A stretch of DNA of 64,000 nt from Trichostrongylus colubriformis (taxonomy: Eukaryota > Nematoda > Chromadorea > Rhabditida > Trichostrongylidae): the NCBI GenBank assembly GCA_963978905.1, contig OZ022257.1:50114873-50178872 (forward strand). The letters are read 5' to 3'. The position numbers and the translations under genes were made by a program. Each line of letters begins with the position of its first letter. Positions within the stretch are counted from its first letter, which is position 1. The notes below the pieces were generated by a model, which saw only the letters and a program-made list of their open reading frames with translations, made no database searches and was not told the DNA's origin. Below, one piece after another: positions 12,440 through 22,573 of this stretch.

Positions 12440-12890
12440 AAGAACTCAAAGCGTGACGGGATACTTCACAGACACTGGAACTGGTAAATTCGGCAGGATC
12501 TGGAATGTGAAAGTAGGGGTAGTCAGCAGTGTAACAGTAGAGAAAGAGAGGAAGAGAACGGCGAAAAAACTGAGAAATGGCGATCCGAAAACCCTTTCTC
12601 TCACGCGTCCCCTGCGTCACTAGCCGGGCTAGACTGCAGACGGGCAGAGGCTGAATCAGCCGACCACGATCATTGTCCCACCCCTCACCGGGAACTCGCT
12701 CAGCAGCAGGACTACAGAACGACATGCCGTGCTGCGTGATCGTGATCGAGACCTCGCGCCGCACCTTTTCAATGTGACTTTCGTTACATATCACCTCTTC
12801 TGAAAGAGAAGGATTGTTTTTAGGGAACATGTATTCAAACTTCTCACTTCCCCTTATCTCTCCGGGTGCCTTCAGGTGAAGCCTTCACAA
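12440..12890 (+). repeat. Dispersed 400-450 bp repeat (TGAAAGTAGGGG family), copy 1
   Basis: The shared order of words is GAAAGTAGGGGT, then ACAGTrGArAAAGA, then CGCrTCACTAGCCGGGC, then GCAGACGGGyAGAGGCTrAATCAG, then GGAACTCGC, then ACrACATGCCGTGCTGCG and TCCCGGTG. The other copies are at 19935, 39285, 48840 and, inverted, at 44490. It has no inverted ends or coding capacity; the 153-codon minus-strand frame here is part of the repeat. Confidence 0.75.
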
Positions 12891-13288
12891 CGACTCCAGT
12901 ATCATAAGATAAGAAATCGAGTTCCCTGAATTTCAACCTTGTCCACCGCTATAAGTCAACGCAAATAGGACAAAACGGTAACGTGAATAAAAAATGATAC
13001 CATGACATTCCAGAAGAAACAGGACCAACTTCTCATTTTTTTAAGTTTCGGAAACTGATGCAGGTAGTTGGAAAGTGTCGTGCTTTGATTGTTGCTAAAT
13101 TTCTAGGGAATATGAGGAGCGGGTGACTGCGAGTGGGTTGGAAATCTGTAGAGTGAGCCAAAAGATTACAATTCTGTTTTTCGTATAATTGAAATGTTTT
13201 TTAATCAATACGCCAATGACTTGACTTTTTCCGGGATCCTACCGGCAATAGAGCTCTGAATTCTCGGTCAATCAACCGGTCAGTCCTT
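12891..13288. other. No supported gene
   Basis: Unremarkable AT-rich sequence between two repeats; no exon or RNA gene seen. Confidence 0.4.
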
Positions 13289-13656
13289 GGTGTGTGGCCT
13301 TATGTCGAATTTTCGATTTGCGGCGCCCCATGCGCGGCGCAATCAGCATAAATTGCCGGGGTCGATTGAGATTCCGCTCAGGACGCAAGGGGTTGGTACC
13401 ATGAAGATCATTTAAGAGAAGCTGTTTATCTCGTCATTATCTAAAAATAATTACTTTTGTGCCCTAAAATGCAAAATAGTGACATAAAAAGTAAATGAAA
13501 CCATAGCATTACACGATAACATTCCTAATCATGAAATGATTAATTCGAGCGTAAAACTTAAAAGGAGGTGTATGCAATGTTATAACACGTGAAGAACTTC
13601 GCGGCGTCGCCCGACGCGCGCGAAAGCGCGGAAATTCGACATAATGCTACACACCC
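13289..13656. mobile_element. Mutator-like MITE, about 368 bp
   Basis: The left end is GGTGTGTGGCCTTATGTCGA and the right end, inverted, TCGACATAATGCTACACACC. The interior near the left end (GCGGCGCCCCATGCGCGGCG) matches the 31176 type. A CCTTGG word abuts both ends, so the exact duplication is ambiguous. Confidence 0.7.
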
Positions 13657-14638
13657 CTTGGCTAACAACTTATTCACGCGCAGTCCGTGGCTTTGGTGTA
13701 GTCATATGGATACACTCCGATAGGAAATGGCTTGTGAGCCAGTTTTAAAATTGCTTTTCCATCCGAAATGGGTTTAGTGCAGTAAATAACCCCGAGGCAT
13801 GCATGGACGGATTGGCGCCCATTTCGATACCCAGGACTGGGATGCATAACGATATTTGTTTCCTACAATTCGATATATGACGAGCAAAGAGAAGCGAAGA
13901 CATTTTTCGAAGAGAAAATAGAGAAAGCAGTACAGCTGCGTGGGAGGTATTATGAGGATTGCCACCACCTGTTGCACTGAGTAGAGGTAGAATATCTTCA
14001 CGTCAAAATAACTCAACAATTGCGTAGACGAACCCCGCTCTGATGGCGTGCGATCTCATTCCAAAAATTGACTTTTTTCAAATGCCATCCGGTGATCTCC
14101 ATTTCCCAACAGCCTAGCTATTATTTAGTCGATAATAATAATGATAATCGATATTAATGAACACATATTTAAGTTGGTCGCTGCGTTTAAAAGGAACACT
14201 GTAGCATGAGGTCAGGACGGGAGATAGCGCGAATTGATTTTTGCAATCAATTTCAAAGCATTCAGAATGCCTAGAGACCCGGAGACGGCACTTTTTTGTG
14301 TCGCCATTGTATGTGATTTGTGGGTTTGGTTACGATTGCAACAACGCATCCGGACCAGCAGTTATGGCGGCGAGTATGGAGAGCTGTGGTGAAGAAAGTC
14401 TTGCTGTGAGGAGGCTATTTCTAAGAGAAGGATGGTAATGCATGGATGTGGGAAGGGGAAAACCTATTTGAAAGCTATTATTAAGCCGAAGCTCTCTAAA
14501 CTGCACGGGAATTTGCCGAGGAATTCATGTCAGTCAACCTACTACAAAATTTCATTCAGCATCCAAGGAATGTGCGAATAAAAAAGTTCAATATGTTTGC
14601 ACCTGACGAGTAATCGATCGTCGAAAATTCCTCGCTCA
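13657..14638. other. No supported gene; one open frame of interest
   Basis: A plus-strand frame at about 13782-13972 is open for 63 codons with a protein-like composition (RYPGLGCITIFVSYNSIYDE, then KTFFEEKIEKAVQLRGRYYE) but has no ATG and no good acceptor. I would not call it a gene from sequence alone. Confidence 0.3.
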
Positions 14639-14836
14639 GGTCGCCTTCAGACTTTGCGATTTAGCGATTCTGCAATTCTGCGATAAAGAAATCCCACTAT
14701 TCTGCGATTCTTCTTGCGATGTCGCGGCTCCGCTCGCAAAGTAGCGACATTGTACAATCTCGAAGTCGTGGTATCACGTGCGAAAAAACGACGTCGCAAA
14801 TTGCAGATTAGCAAAATCGCAAAGTCTGACGGCGGC
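14639..14836. mobile_element. Harbinger-like MITE, GTCGCC family, long copy
   Basis: The ends GGTCGCCTTCAGACTTTGCG and GCAAAGTCTGACGGCGGC are inverted. The left flank is TCA and the right flank TGT. The middle carries an extra GCGATTCTTCTTGCGATG segment compared with the 148-bp copy at 1306. A direct GAGTGGCTCCACCCTC duplication follows at about 14925-14990. Confidence 0.7.
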
Positions 14837-15369
14837 TGTCGCGGATCGCCGTGACGATGGCCTCGGGGGCACCGCTCTCCCGCCTCGTCCGCGCTGCGGC
14901 GCCGCTTGTCGCGTCACGCAACATGAGTGGCTCCACCCTCTGAGTGGCTCCACCCTCACGCAACATGAGTGGCTCCACCCTCTGTGGTCGAAGCCGGTAT
15001 TTAAGGTCCGGTCAGTAACGTGTCCCGCCCCTACTCATTACCTGCACTTGGTTTCACCACTCTAACAGCTGATTGGTTGAGAATTTTTTTCATTGGTTCG
15101 AAGAAATTGTCAAAAAACACTAAAACGTGGCGGAAATTTTTATGTGGTAAAAGAGCGACATGACATCTCAAGCAATAAATAGGTGGAATCTGCAAAAGAG
15201 GTCGGGGCTAATTAGGGGAAGATCTCTTCCAAATGATATATGACATGCTGCAAAAGCAAAAACTTGTAAATTTATGGGAAAAATTTTTCTTGAAAAAAAA
15301 GGACACTACTTGTGGAATGGCCCATACAAAGTAGATGCTCAGCAAAGGTCAGCACCGACCATTCCCCCA

Positions 15370-15690
15370 CTACATGATTCTATTGAGTTGAATAAATAAA
15401 GAGTACTTTGCACAGTACTGTGCCATAGGCCAACTGGTTTGATACAATTGGTAGTAGGTGTCAGCGACAATGATAAGCGAACGCAATAGGTCATCAACAA
15501 TTGGGAACGATGGAAATAGCCTCAAATTTTCAGAACTGTTCGGAGGCTCTTTTGAAAGGCCCACAGCTGGAATAATGAATATTGGCTATAAAAAATACGC
15601 TGTCACAGTCACTGGGATGGCAAGGAAGAACCAGAGATCCTTATTGACCTTATCGGTTTGTTTGAAGCTCTGGAGGTGAACGTGAATAGA
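15370..15690 (-). pseudogene. Candidate membrane-protein fragment with one in-frame stop
   Basis: On the minus strand one frame runs from about 15690 to 15370 with a single TAG. Before the stop it reads KQTDKVNKDLWFFLAIPVTV; after it, PIFIIPAVGLSKEPPNSSE, IVDDLLRSLIIVADTYYQ and a terminal stop. The hydrophobic segments on both sides of the TAG suggest a membrane protein. An acceptor-like TTCACCTCCAG precedes the first part. The 27 bases around the TAG are too short to be an intron. It may be a pseudogene or chance; I do not recognise the family. The plus strand is also open here for 73 codons. Confidence 0.2.
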
Positions 15691-16007
15691 ACGTCGTCAG
15701 CATGTGCTATGTTTCAGATAGGCAAGGTAATCTGACAGACGGAGCGTACTCGGAACAACAGCTCATCGGTTTTCGTTCGAGAGGTAGGGAAAGAATGAAA
15801 TTCGTGTGACTACCGTAATGGTTATTTCTGACTTTGAATTATCATAGTTACGGCCTACTTTATGAATCCCAATCCCATTTAATGTTCTATTTGTTCAGGA
15901 AGCTCAAACAAGAAGGGACAGGTGGTGATCATGTAGAGCAGGGATTCAGTAGAGGTAGCAGAGAGCGAATAGAATCGAAAGCATACACAATCCCTTATAA
16001 ATGGTGC

Positions 16008-16343
16008 ATGCATAGCAGAATTCTTCACCATTTGGCAGCAACCGTCAGCAACAATGCTATTCCAAGTATTATACTTCTCGCACTACTACTCCTTAGCACT
16101 CTCACTACGGAAGGGGTACGACGACGGCAAGAATCTAGGTCGAATTTCCTATTGAATTGGCCAACATATAGGTCTCTCCAGTTCTATGAAATAAGATAGC
16201 TCTTTCAGGAGTGCAAGGACCGATCTAAAAACTGCAAAAACAAGTTAAATTGGTGTAATTCGACGGATAAAGGCAGAGTCTACCAAATGAAAGTCAACTG
16301 TAGGAAGTCGTGTGATTTCTGTGCTCTGCCCAAAATCGAGTGA
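16008..16343 (+). CDS. Secreted ShKT-domain peptide (six-cysteine), 80 aa
   Basis: Exon 1 (16008-16115) starts with ATG and codes 36 residues ending in a strongly hydrophobic stretch (IILLALLLLSTLTTEG), read as a signal peptide. The intron 16116-16208 is 93 bp, with donor GGG|GTACGA and acceptor CTCTTTCAG, phase 0. Exon 2 (16209-16343) codes 44 residues and a TGA. Its cysteines are at exon residues 2, 9, 16, 31, 35 and 38. The C-x-D start, the Met four residues before the fourth Cys, and the closing C-x3-C-x2-C are the ShKT signature. ShKT domains are small disulfide-bonded modules abundant in nematode secreted proteins, and related helminth peptides act on potassium channels; activity here is inference. 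Length fits a single-domain secreted peptide. An acceptor-like TTTGTTCAG near 15899 could be a trans-splice or 5' UTR site. No break in the frame. Confidence 0.7.
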
Positions 16344-16356
16344 TTGAAACATTAAC

Positions 16357-16781
16357 GAAATCGTCCACGGCAAATGAGCTACTTTGTTGCCCTTATATTT
16401 ATGTTGTATGTGTCAGATTAGGGCCGCATGCAACGTTTCACGCGAAAAAGTGAGAATTCGGCCGAGATATAGCTCCCCAGATTCTTGGCCGGGTAAGCGG
16501 GGCCTCCGAGTAAAAGCCCCGTTCCATCGCCCGCGCGGTTGAGAATGGAGGGAGGGAGTGTTTACGTACTTTACTGCTTCTACAATGCGTTTCCGACCGC
16601 GGTGGATGACGGGGTGGGCGCTTGCTATGAGGCCACGCCCACCCGGCCGTGGCTTTGTGGTGCTGTATCTTAGCCGTGTTCCCACATTTTTTCGCGTGAA
16701 ACTTTGCATGAAGTCCACATTAGACAAATACAACATAAGTATATAGGTGACAGAAAAACTCTTTTTTTCGTGGACGATTCC
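16357..16781. mobile_element. Foldback element copy 1
   Basis: Two inverted arms of about 165 bp run from AATCGTCCACGG through TTTCACGCGAAAAAGTG and GCCGAGATATAGC to a GC-rich centre, and back to CGTGGACGATTCC. The arms are shared with 37982-38397 and 56050-56490. The element starts 14 bp after the stop codon of the ShKT gene, so it probably forms or truncates that gene's 3' UTR. Confidence 0.75.
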
Positions 16782-17031
16782 CTCAAATTTTAATGAATAA
16801 ACCTTCACTGCAAATGTCAAGCGAAGGCAACACGTTGCAGTAGGTTTTTCGTACAAGTTCAACAAAAGTGAAAATCAAACGTATAAGCGCTCATCACCTC
16901 AACCACGGGCAAACTGCATCCACACACACATAGTACCGTTCAAAAACGATGGGCCATACGCACTCAGATCAAGCGTTTTTTTTCCAAGAAAAATTCAAAT
17001 GTCTACTGAAAGAGCTTGCCTCTCTGGTAAA

Positions 17032-17536
17032 TATTAGATGTCCCGAAAGTCCTGTAGGATTTTTTACCGACTATCACTTGTTATTATTATTTCTTCCAAT
17101 AAACGACGATTAAGCAACATTGTACTCACCATCTTATCGATAACACTCTGCCCCCTTATAGGTAGGTCGTTGTTCCCTCCTCCCAGAACTGAGGGTTCTG
17201 AGAGTCGAAGAAGTCAGAGATCGCCTTTGCAAGCAAGTCATAATCAACGAATTTTCTCTAGGCCGGGAAGGATTCCAGAGGATGGTAAAGGTGATAGTCA
17301 GAAAGAGTAATGTCCGGAGTGTATGGCGGGTGAGCCAGGACGTCTCAGCCGAGTTCATGTAGCTTGGCCTGGATACTCTTCGCGACGTGGAAGCGGGCTT
17401 CGTCATAGAGGAGGTTGACTGCGGACCTTCTCCGGCGCTTTTCTCGAACAGCGATGGTGGGCTACTGAAGCTTTCGGGGGTGCACGGCAGCGGTGACTGT
17501 CTCATAATAGCTCAAGTAAAGCGCTATGAGTGATAA
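17032..17536 (-). pseudogene. mariner transposase, C-terminal half, decayed
   Basis: On the minus strand from 17536 down, one frame carries the C-terminal part of a mariner transposase: ETVTAAVHPRKLQ, NLLYDEARFHVAKSIQAKL, HPPYTPDITLSDYHLYHPLE, then FWEEGTTTYL and a degenerate RW..V end. YDEARFH corresponds to the family HDNARPH block (second catalytic Asp) and DYHLY to the DYHLF block (third Asp), so both acidic residues are still visible. In-frame stops interrupt it, three of them between the TVTA block and the FWEEG block. Beyond the 3' end lies a terminal-repeat-like ATGTCCCGAAAGTCCTGT at 17038-17055. The N-terminal half is absent upstream. Inactive. Confidence 0.8.
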
Positions 17537-18211
17537 CGAGCGGTCTAGTTGTCTATGGAGTTATCACAGCGCATCCTAGGTAAAAGGCATTCTAGGTAAA
17601 AGCGGGAACGAACAAACCCGTCCCTTAAACTCTGCAGGGAAGGGGTTTATGGCACCAGACCCGTATGCGACGATAAATGCCCTGTATTTCAGGGTAGCTA
17701 GATTCTGTGAAAAATAAATTCACAGAACCACATCGCACTCAAATATTTCTCGTGGTCCTAGTTAGAAGTGATGTGTACATGGCGTTCTCAGAAGTGATTG
17801 ATAAGAGCCAATCCCTCCTTCAGAGATCCTGACCTTATCCAAAGCAAAGAAAGTTAGGGGAGTATGAGATCGTCTAAAATGGATGGCTAAAGCGTAGGGC
17901 TTTGACGAGTCACATAACTGAGCTGTGAGCATGAAAGTTATGCATTTCTGAAGGATTGATGCTGTGGAACCACAATGTCTCCAAAAACTGCTTGGCACTT
18001 TGTATAATGGCGAAACATGTTTTGGTTGCCATGAGTCACCGTTAGGAACCCCTGCTGAGGCTTTTTCGAGCAACGAACAACACCATTAACGAAGCCACTC
18101 ACAGTGACTTCCTTCTTTCGGACCAGCTCGTTTATTCATCGTGAATTGTGGACTCTGGACGTGGACAAAGTAACGGAAATCAACGAATAGTATCAAAATG
18201 ATTACGCACTC
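17537..18211. other. No supported gene
   Basis: A minus-strand frame at 17762-18073 is open for 104 codons, and a second frame starts at an internal ATG (MATKTCFAIIQSAKQFLETL). Neither resembles the missing N-terminus of the neighbouring mariner, and neither has splice support. A 9-base palindrome (TTCTGTGAA...TTCACAGAA) lies near 17701-17730. Confidence 0.35.
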
Positions 18212-18215
18212 TTAA

Positions 18216-18688
18216 AGGCACATTCCAGGATTGTTGAGATATCACATCTTCTGCCGTGGATGGATAGTTCGACCCAAGCCACGTAGGCTGTACCTTTACC
18301 GAGGCGTGAATGTCAGTTCCTGGAGCGTGCAGAGCAAAGAATTTAGCGCAACAGCTCGGCCCCGCCCACCCCAGCCGGGGGTGTGCTGCAAGTGTTCCGG
18401 TGCCTAGTGTGGGGTCAGCTCTGGGTTTACTTCACGAGGCGGTTGATTTGCTGCCAATTTCAAGATCTTGGCTGGTAGCTGGTCTACCTATGTCAAAGAT
18501 AAGAGTCGAAGAGTGAATGCAGACCCCCGGCTGGGAGTGGGCGGGGCCGAGCTGTTGCGCTAGGTTCTTTGGCTCTGTACGCCTAGGAACTGACACACAC
18601 GCGTAGGTAAATACAGCCTACGTGGCTTGGGTCGAACTATCCATCCACGGCAGGAGATGTGATATCCTGATAATCCTGGAATGTGCCT
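18216..18688. mobile_element. piggyBac-like MITE with TTAA duplication, 473 bp
   Basis: Inverted arms of about 180 bp start AGGCACATTCCAGGATTGTT and end with the complement CCTGGAATGTGCCT. They include TGGATAGTTCGACCCAAGCC and the GC-rich CAGCTCGGCCCCGCCCAC. TTAA lies immediately outside both ends (18212-18215 and 18689-18692), the target duplication of piggyBac-type elements. No coding capacity. Confidence 0.8.
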
Positions 18689-18859
18689 TTAAGCTTCCAG
18701 GAGTTGTCAATACGTGGGTGGCCTTGAAGGGGCGTCACGGGAATACCATGATTGTAATTCCTCTTGAAATGACTCCACTGGTTACGTACGAGAACAGTAA
18801 CATAAAAAAACCGTGAAATTCCCTTTAAAGCAGAAATTGAAAAACGGAAGGGATAGTTA

Positions 18860-19035
18860 ATCGTTTGGATTCTCGCCACAACATGTGAAGAGCCGCCAGC
18901 AGCCGGAGCGAAAAATTATTACTCATCCCTAGGCTACCCTCAATTTCCCGAAGTTGGGCCACAAACTCGATTCGGCGGAAAATTTGCACAGAGGGGTTAT
19001 TGGACCTCCAGAGTGCGAATATCATATTCGTTTTG
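18860..19035. repeat. Dispersed repeat shared with 26865-26975 and 40660-40730
   Basis: CTCAATTTCCCGAAGTTGGGCC and AATTTgCACAGrGGGgTnATTnGA are shared with 26865-26975, and TTCTCGCCACAAnATnTGAA.AGCCGCCAGC with 40660-40710. It is probably one ancient element seen in pieces. Confidence 0.5.
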
Positions 19036-19324
19036 CGAATTAACGTCAAATCCGCAATCAACACGCTATGGGAATCTGCTCACTTAAAAAGTTGGATCGC
19101 GGAGTATTCTGCGATTTTGAAGATAAGAGTAGTGAGGCACACAGAAAAGGAGTATAGCACTCACTGTACATGCCAACACTTTGGGTATGTTTCCCAGACA
19201 TAAAAGAGGATTATGAAAACGAAAACACAAATGCATTCAAAGTTGTGATCGGACATTATATTTGCGAGCAGTGGTTACCATCTGAACATGTCTGATCCAA
19301 GAAAATCACCAAAATAAGGTGTTA

Positions 19325-19600
19325 TCAAAGTAGAAGTCTCTTTGTAGTCAGTAGAAAAAGTCCAACAAATAGCGAAATCAGAGCTTCCCCAAGGAAGCCC
19401 TGAACCATCGTCTTCAGCTTATGGAGCGAGACACCTACCTCTCCGTCAACCGGCTGATAGTAGCAAAAGGTTTGTGGTGTATTTGAGCCGACCTTCGTCG
19501 GGAAACGGCCTTGTAACTCTGACCAGAGAATGGTTCTGCAAATTTGGATTGCAGATTCGAGATCAGCGTCCGAAAATACGTCGGACCATATGTAACCCAT
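19325..19600 (-). CDS. Candidate 91-aa ORF with C-terminal hydrophobic segment
   Basis: It starts with a true ATG at 19600 (minus) and ends with TGA at 19325. Codon third positions are C/G-rich compared with the flanks. Residues 1-54 are polar, with cysteines in ESAIQICRTILWSEL and TPQTFCYYQPVDGE. Residues about 67-85 (MVQGFLGEALISLFVGLFLL) could span a membrane, followed by a short basic tail. A good donor (GAG|GTAGGT) after residue 54 means the last part could instead be intron. No family recognised. Confidence 0.25.
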   Translation of the reverse strand: MGYIWSDVFSDADLESAIQICRTILWSELQGRFPTKVGSNTPQTFCYYQPVDGEVGVSLHKLKTMVQGFLGEALISLFVGLFLLTTKRLLL

Positions 19601-19934
19601 TACGAATGGTCACTTCGACCTGGGGTCCTTCCCTTTTTAGCTGAGACTATAAAAACAAAAAAAATGGAAAGTTGGCGTTGTTTACCAAGGTGCTTTAGAT
19701 ATGCCATTTGTTTCCCCATGTTTCATGTCACGGAAGTCCTGCCCCAGCAATGGACATCGTCAGGATGGAAAATCAAAAGATCCAATTAGTTCTTAAAAAA
19801 CGAAAGATCCAATTTGTTTTTCTGTAAACGTTCTCATCCCTTTTCGAAGGAGAAGTAAATCAGCAAGCCAGCAAAGGAGTTCGGGATTCATTCGACAACG
19901 CAGGTACTAGTGGCGGCTGTTCAGCACTGAAAGA

Positions 19935-20345
19935 CACCGGAAGGGATGAATTCGGCAAACTGTGGGATATGAAAGTAGGGGTGCTTAGCATTGTGACAGT
20001 AGAAGAAGATAAATAAAATTGCGAAAAAAAAAAACCCGAGAAGTGTGAACCCTTGAGCCCCCATCTCTCTCGCGCCGCTCTGCGTCACTTGTCGGGGGCA
20101 GACTCCAGACGGGCGGAGAGGCTAAATCAGTCAGTTGCCGTTGGCCCGTCTCCTCCAGCAACTCGCCCGGCTGATGAACTGCAGAACGACACGCCTTGCT
20201 GCGGGATCGTGATGAGACCCCAAGCCGCGCTTTTTTGCCACGCATAACTTCTTCTTATGGAAGGTTTGTTTTCAGAGAATATGCATTACCAGTTTTCATT
20301 TTCTCCTTCTTCTCCCGGTGACTTCAAGGGGGTAAAACAACCATT
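19935..20345 (+). repeat. TGAAAGTAGGGG-family repeat, copy 2
   Basis: Homologous through its length to 12440-12890, including ATATGAAAGTAGGGGTGCTT and GCAGAACGACACGCCTTGCT. Confidence 0.75.
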
Positions 20346-21170
20346 CGCCGAAGCTAACGCCTAGCCTAGATGTTCAGGTTGGACTTTCTGTGATCTCAGC
20401 ATTTGTCTTTATAAAAAGCATGGCGAGATAATCAACTGTAGCTGGGCTCAAGAAGAGTTAACGGAGGATTATCCACGATTTTTTCCTCCCTGACTATGCC
20501 TCCGTTTAGGCAGATCGCCCATCCAATGTCATGTCATCAATCACGCACTCGTTCGTTGATGCCACTTCAGTGTCTGACACTCTTTGAATTAGTTTACGAG
20601 TTAGAAATCCATCCATTCACTCGAACAAGATTTATCGCCGCTGGGTTATTCCAAGCGAAAAGCATTAAGATGCACGCCTGAGTCGATATATTTCCTGATA
20701 CGTAGAAAGTTAAAGGAATCGTGGAATTAGTGGACTTCACTGTGGAAAATTAGAAGATAACAGGGTTTGCACAAAGTACAAATGATAGATCGCATTGCAT
20801 CCTTTGCGCTTTTTCATACGCTTTGTCTCTATTCAAATTCCCTATAAAATTGTAGGAATTACTGGAAGCTTGTTAATCTATTGGGATGGTGCTTTTAGTT
20901 GCAAAATGCAGAAATCATAGCTTTCGCTTTTCGTGAATCATTTTCAAAAGGCCCTAATTGCGGCTATACGGTGTTCGCGAGGACGCATATGATACCGCGC
21001 GCGCGTTGAGCGCCCTGTGGACATGTTCTGTGTAAATCATCACGCCGTCGCCGCCTACGGTAACCCGTTTCAAGGAGGTTATCGCGAGCGGTGGCTTATA
21101 AAGGAACTTATAAATTTTGCAACAATACTGTGCCAGACAACATCACGGATCACAAAACCAGAGAGGCTAA
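20346..21170. other. No supported gene
   Basis: No exon or repeat identified other than short AT-rich sequence; a 61-codon frame at 20496 has no support. Confidence 0.4.
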
Positions 21171-21519
21171 GGCCGCATTCATACTCTGCGGCACCGGCGC
21201 CGACGGCGGCTCTCTTGCGACGCGCTCTGTCTATAAGGCTAGATCAAACCATAGCACAGTATGATGATCGTGGCAACAGTATGCGCAAATCTGTGGTGAT
21301 ATTTGAATCCTGGTGAGTATATTGGTGCAGTGCTGAACTGTGGCAAAATTTGCGCGCTTTCACCACAGATTTCCGCAGTTCCCATAACGATTATCATACT
21401 GCAGTATGATTCGGTCGCGGGTTATAAACAGAGCACGTCGCCAGAGTGCCGCCGTGGTCGGCAGCAATTACTTCATTTTGCCGCCGTCGCTGCCGGCGCC
21501 GTAAAGTATGAATGCGGCC
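21171..21519. mobile_element. Harbinger-like MITE containing a nested inverted repeat
   Basis: The outer ends are GGCCGCATTCATACTCTGCG and GTAAAGTATGAATGCGGCC, with TAA and TGA flanks. Inside, 21258-21405 is a second inverted repeat (CAGTATGATGATCGTGGCAA against CGATTATCATACTG, with CAAATCTGTGGTGA against TCACCACAGATTT), and CAGTATGAT recurs just after its right end. One small element appears to have landed in another. Confidence 0.7.
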
Positions 21520-21521
21520 TG

Positions 21522-21690
21522 AGGCCACGTTCATAATTTGGCTGGCAGGGCGTGGCTGCGTTCGCACACAGCGAGGCAGAGTGGCACATGAAGAGGAAAC
21601 GAAAGGCAGTGAGACAGGGTGACACGAGGGGAGACGCAGAGACACGCAGCCACCCCCGCCGCCGACACCGCAAAGTATGAACGCTACCTA
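21522..21690. mobile_element. Harbinger-like MITE, CAGCCACGCC family
   Basis: The left arm is GGCCACGTTCATAATTTGGC...GGGCGTGGCTGCG and the right arm CGCAGCCACCCCCGCCGCCG...AAAGTATGAACG. It abuts the previous element. Related copies lie at 48096, 49326 and 63097. Confidence 0.65.
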
Positions 21691-21699
21691 TCCCTGGTA

Positions 21700-22550
21700 C
21701 GGAAGGTGGTGGGATTTCGCGCAAGCTCAGCTATGAGTGACCTGCTTAGGGAAGGCCTCTTGGAGTCACAACGTAGATACATAACATGAAAGAGAGATAA
21801 GAAAAAGAAGAAAGCTTCAGTAGTGAGATAGGAGAGAATCCTGGGCTGTTGGCGGCATCGTGCCCTTTTTTCATAGAGCCACATGAACCGATCTTATTGG
21901 ATTGTTCGAGTAAATCGAGTAAATCTAGTAAATCAGAGGGTTAGCAGATGACATTTCTTGTCAGATCCACTATCGCATAGCAGAGGTGCTTATGCACATT
22001 CAAACAAACAGCCGTAGACACAGAAACTATGAATGAGTTTCTCTAAATGGAACTTATCGGAAATTAGGTCAATATTTTGCAATTTGTAATAGTGCAAGCG
22101 GTTGCAAGCGGTAATTACTTTGAAAAGGCCTTAAAACGTTTCTATTTCCCCGTTTCCTACAATGTTCTATAAATAGTCAAAATACATTAAACGCATTTAA
22201 TTAAGAAAGCATTAGCATACTCAAGGGAGCAGCATCTATGTGTGTACTATTAAGCAGTCTTTGAAAGCCGTAAAAAACGGGTCGTTTGAAAATGTCAGAC
22301 AGAATGAGAGTAAAGGAGGAGTTGTGTTGAGATGCAAGATTTTATTCAACGAATGTTTTTCCGATTGTCAATAAACACTACGAATGGCATCAGATAAAAG
22401 ATAAAAGGGATAATATGTCGGCATTCATAGAGCTCCTTGCAATAGATCACATAGTCGGCGTTTGTTCAAAACTGTAGTAGAGATATCATACCCTATATAT
22501 AAACCGGGAGTTTGGTGTGTTTGTAATGATGTTTGTCTGTCCACCCTGTT
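21700..22550. other. No supported gene; 9-bp triplet repeat
   Basis: Three 9-bp units (CGAGTAAAT, CGAGTAAAT, CTAGTAAAT) lie at 21907-21933. The rest is AT-rich with no recognised gene. A TATATATAAA lies at 22494-22503, about 50 bp upstream of the SL1-like sequence. Confidence 0.4.
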
Positions 22551-22572
22551 GGTTTAATCACCCAAGTTTGAG
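22551..22572 (+). ncRNA. SL1-like spliced-leader sequence
   Basis: GGTTTAATCACCCAAGTTTG followed by AG matches nematode SL1 at 21 of 22 positions (C for T at position 9) and is followed at once by GTATTA, a possible donor, as in an SL RNA gene. A chance match this good in 64 kb is negligible. The downstream 90 bases lack an obvious Sm site (AATTTTTGG) and the usual second and third stems. So it may be a divergent SL gene, an SL pseudogene, or the 5' end of a retrocopied trans-spliced mRNA (an ATG lies 28 bases further on). No 5S rRNA gene is next to it. Confidence 0.6.
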
Positions 22573-22573
22573 G

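Noticed and set aside
12369..12830. 153-codon minus-strand frame
   Set aside because: It lies within a dispersed repeat present in five copies; the other copies do not keep the frame.
17762..18073. Candidate N-terminal half of the mariner transposase at 17 kb
   Set aside because: The translated frame lacks the family's helix-turn-helix blocks and WVPHEL-type linker.
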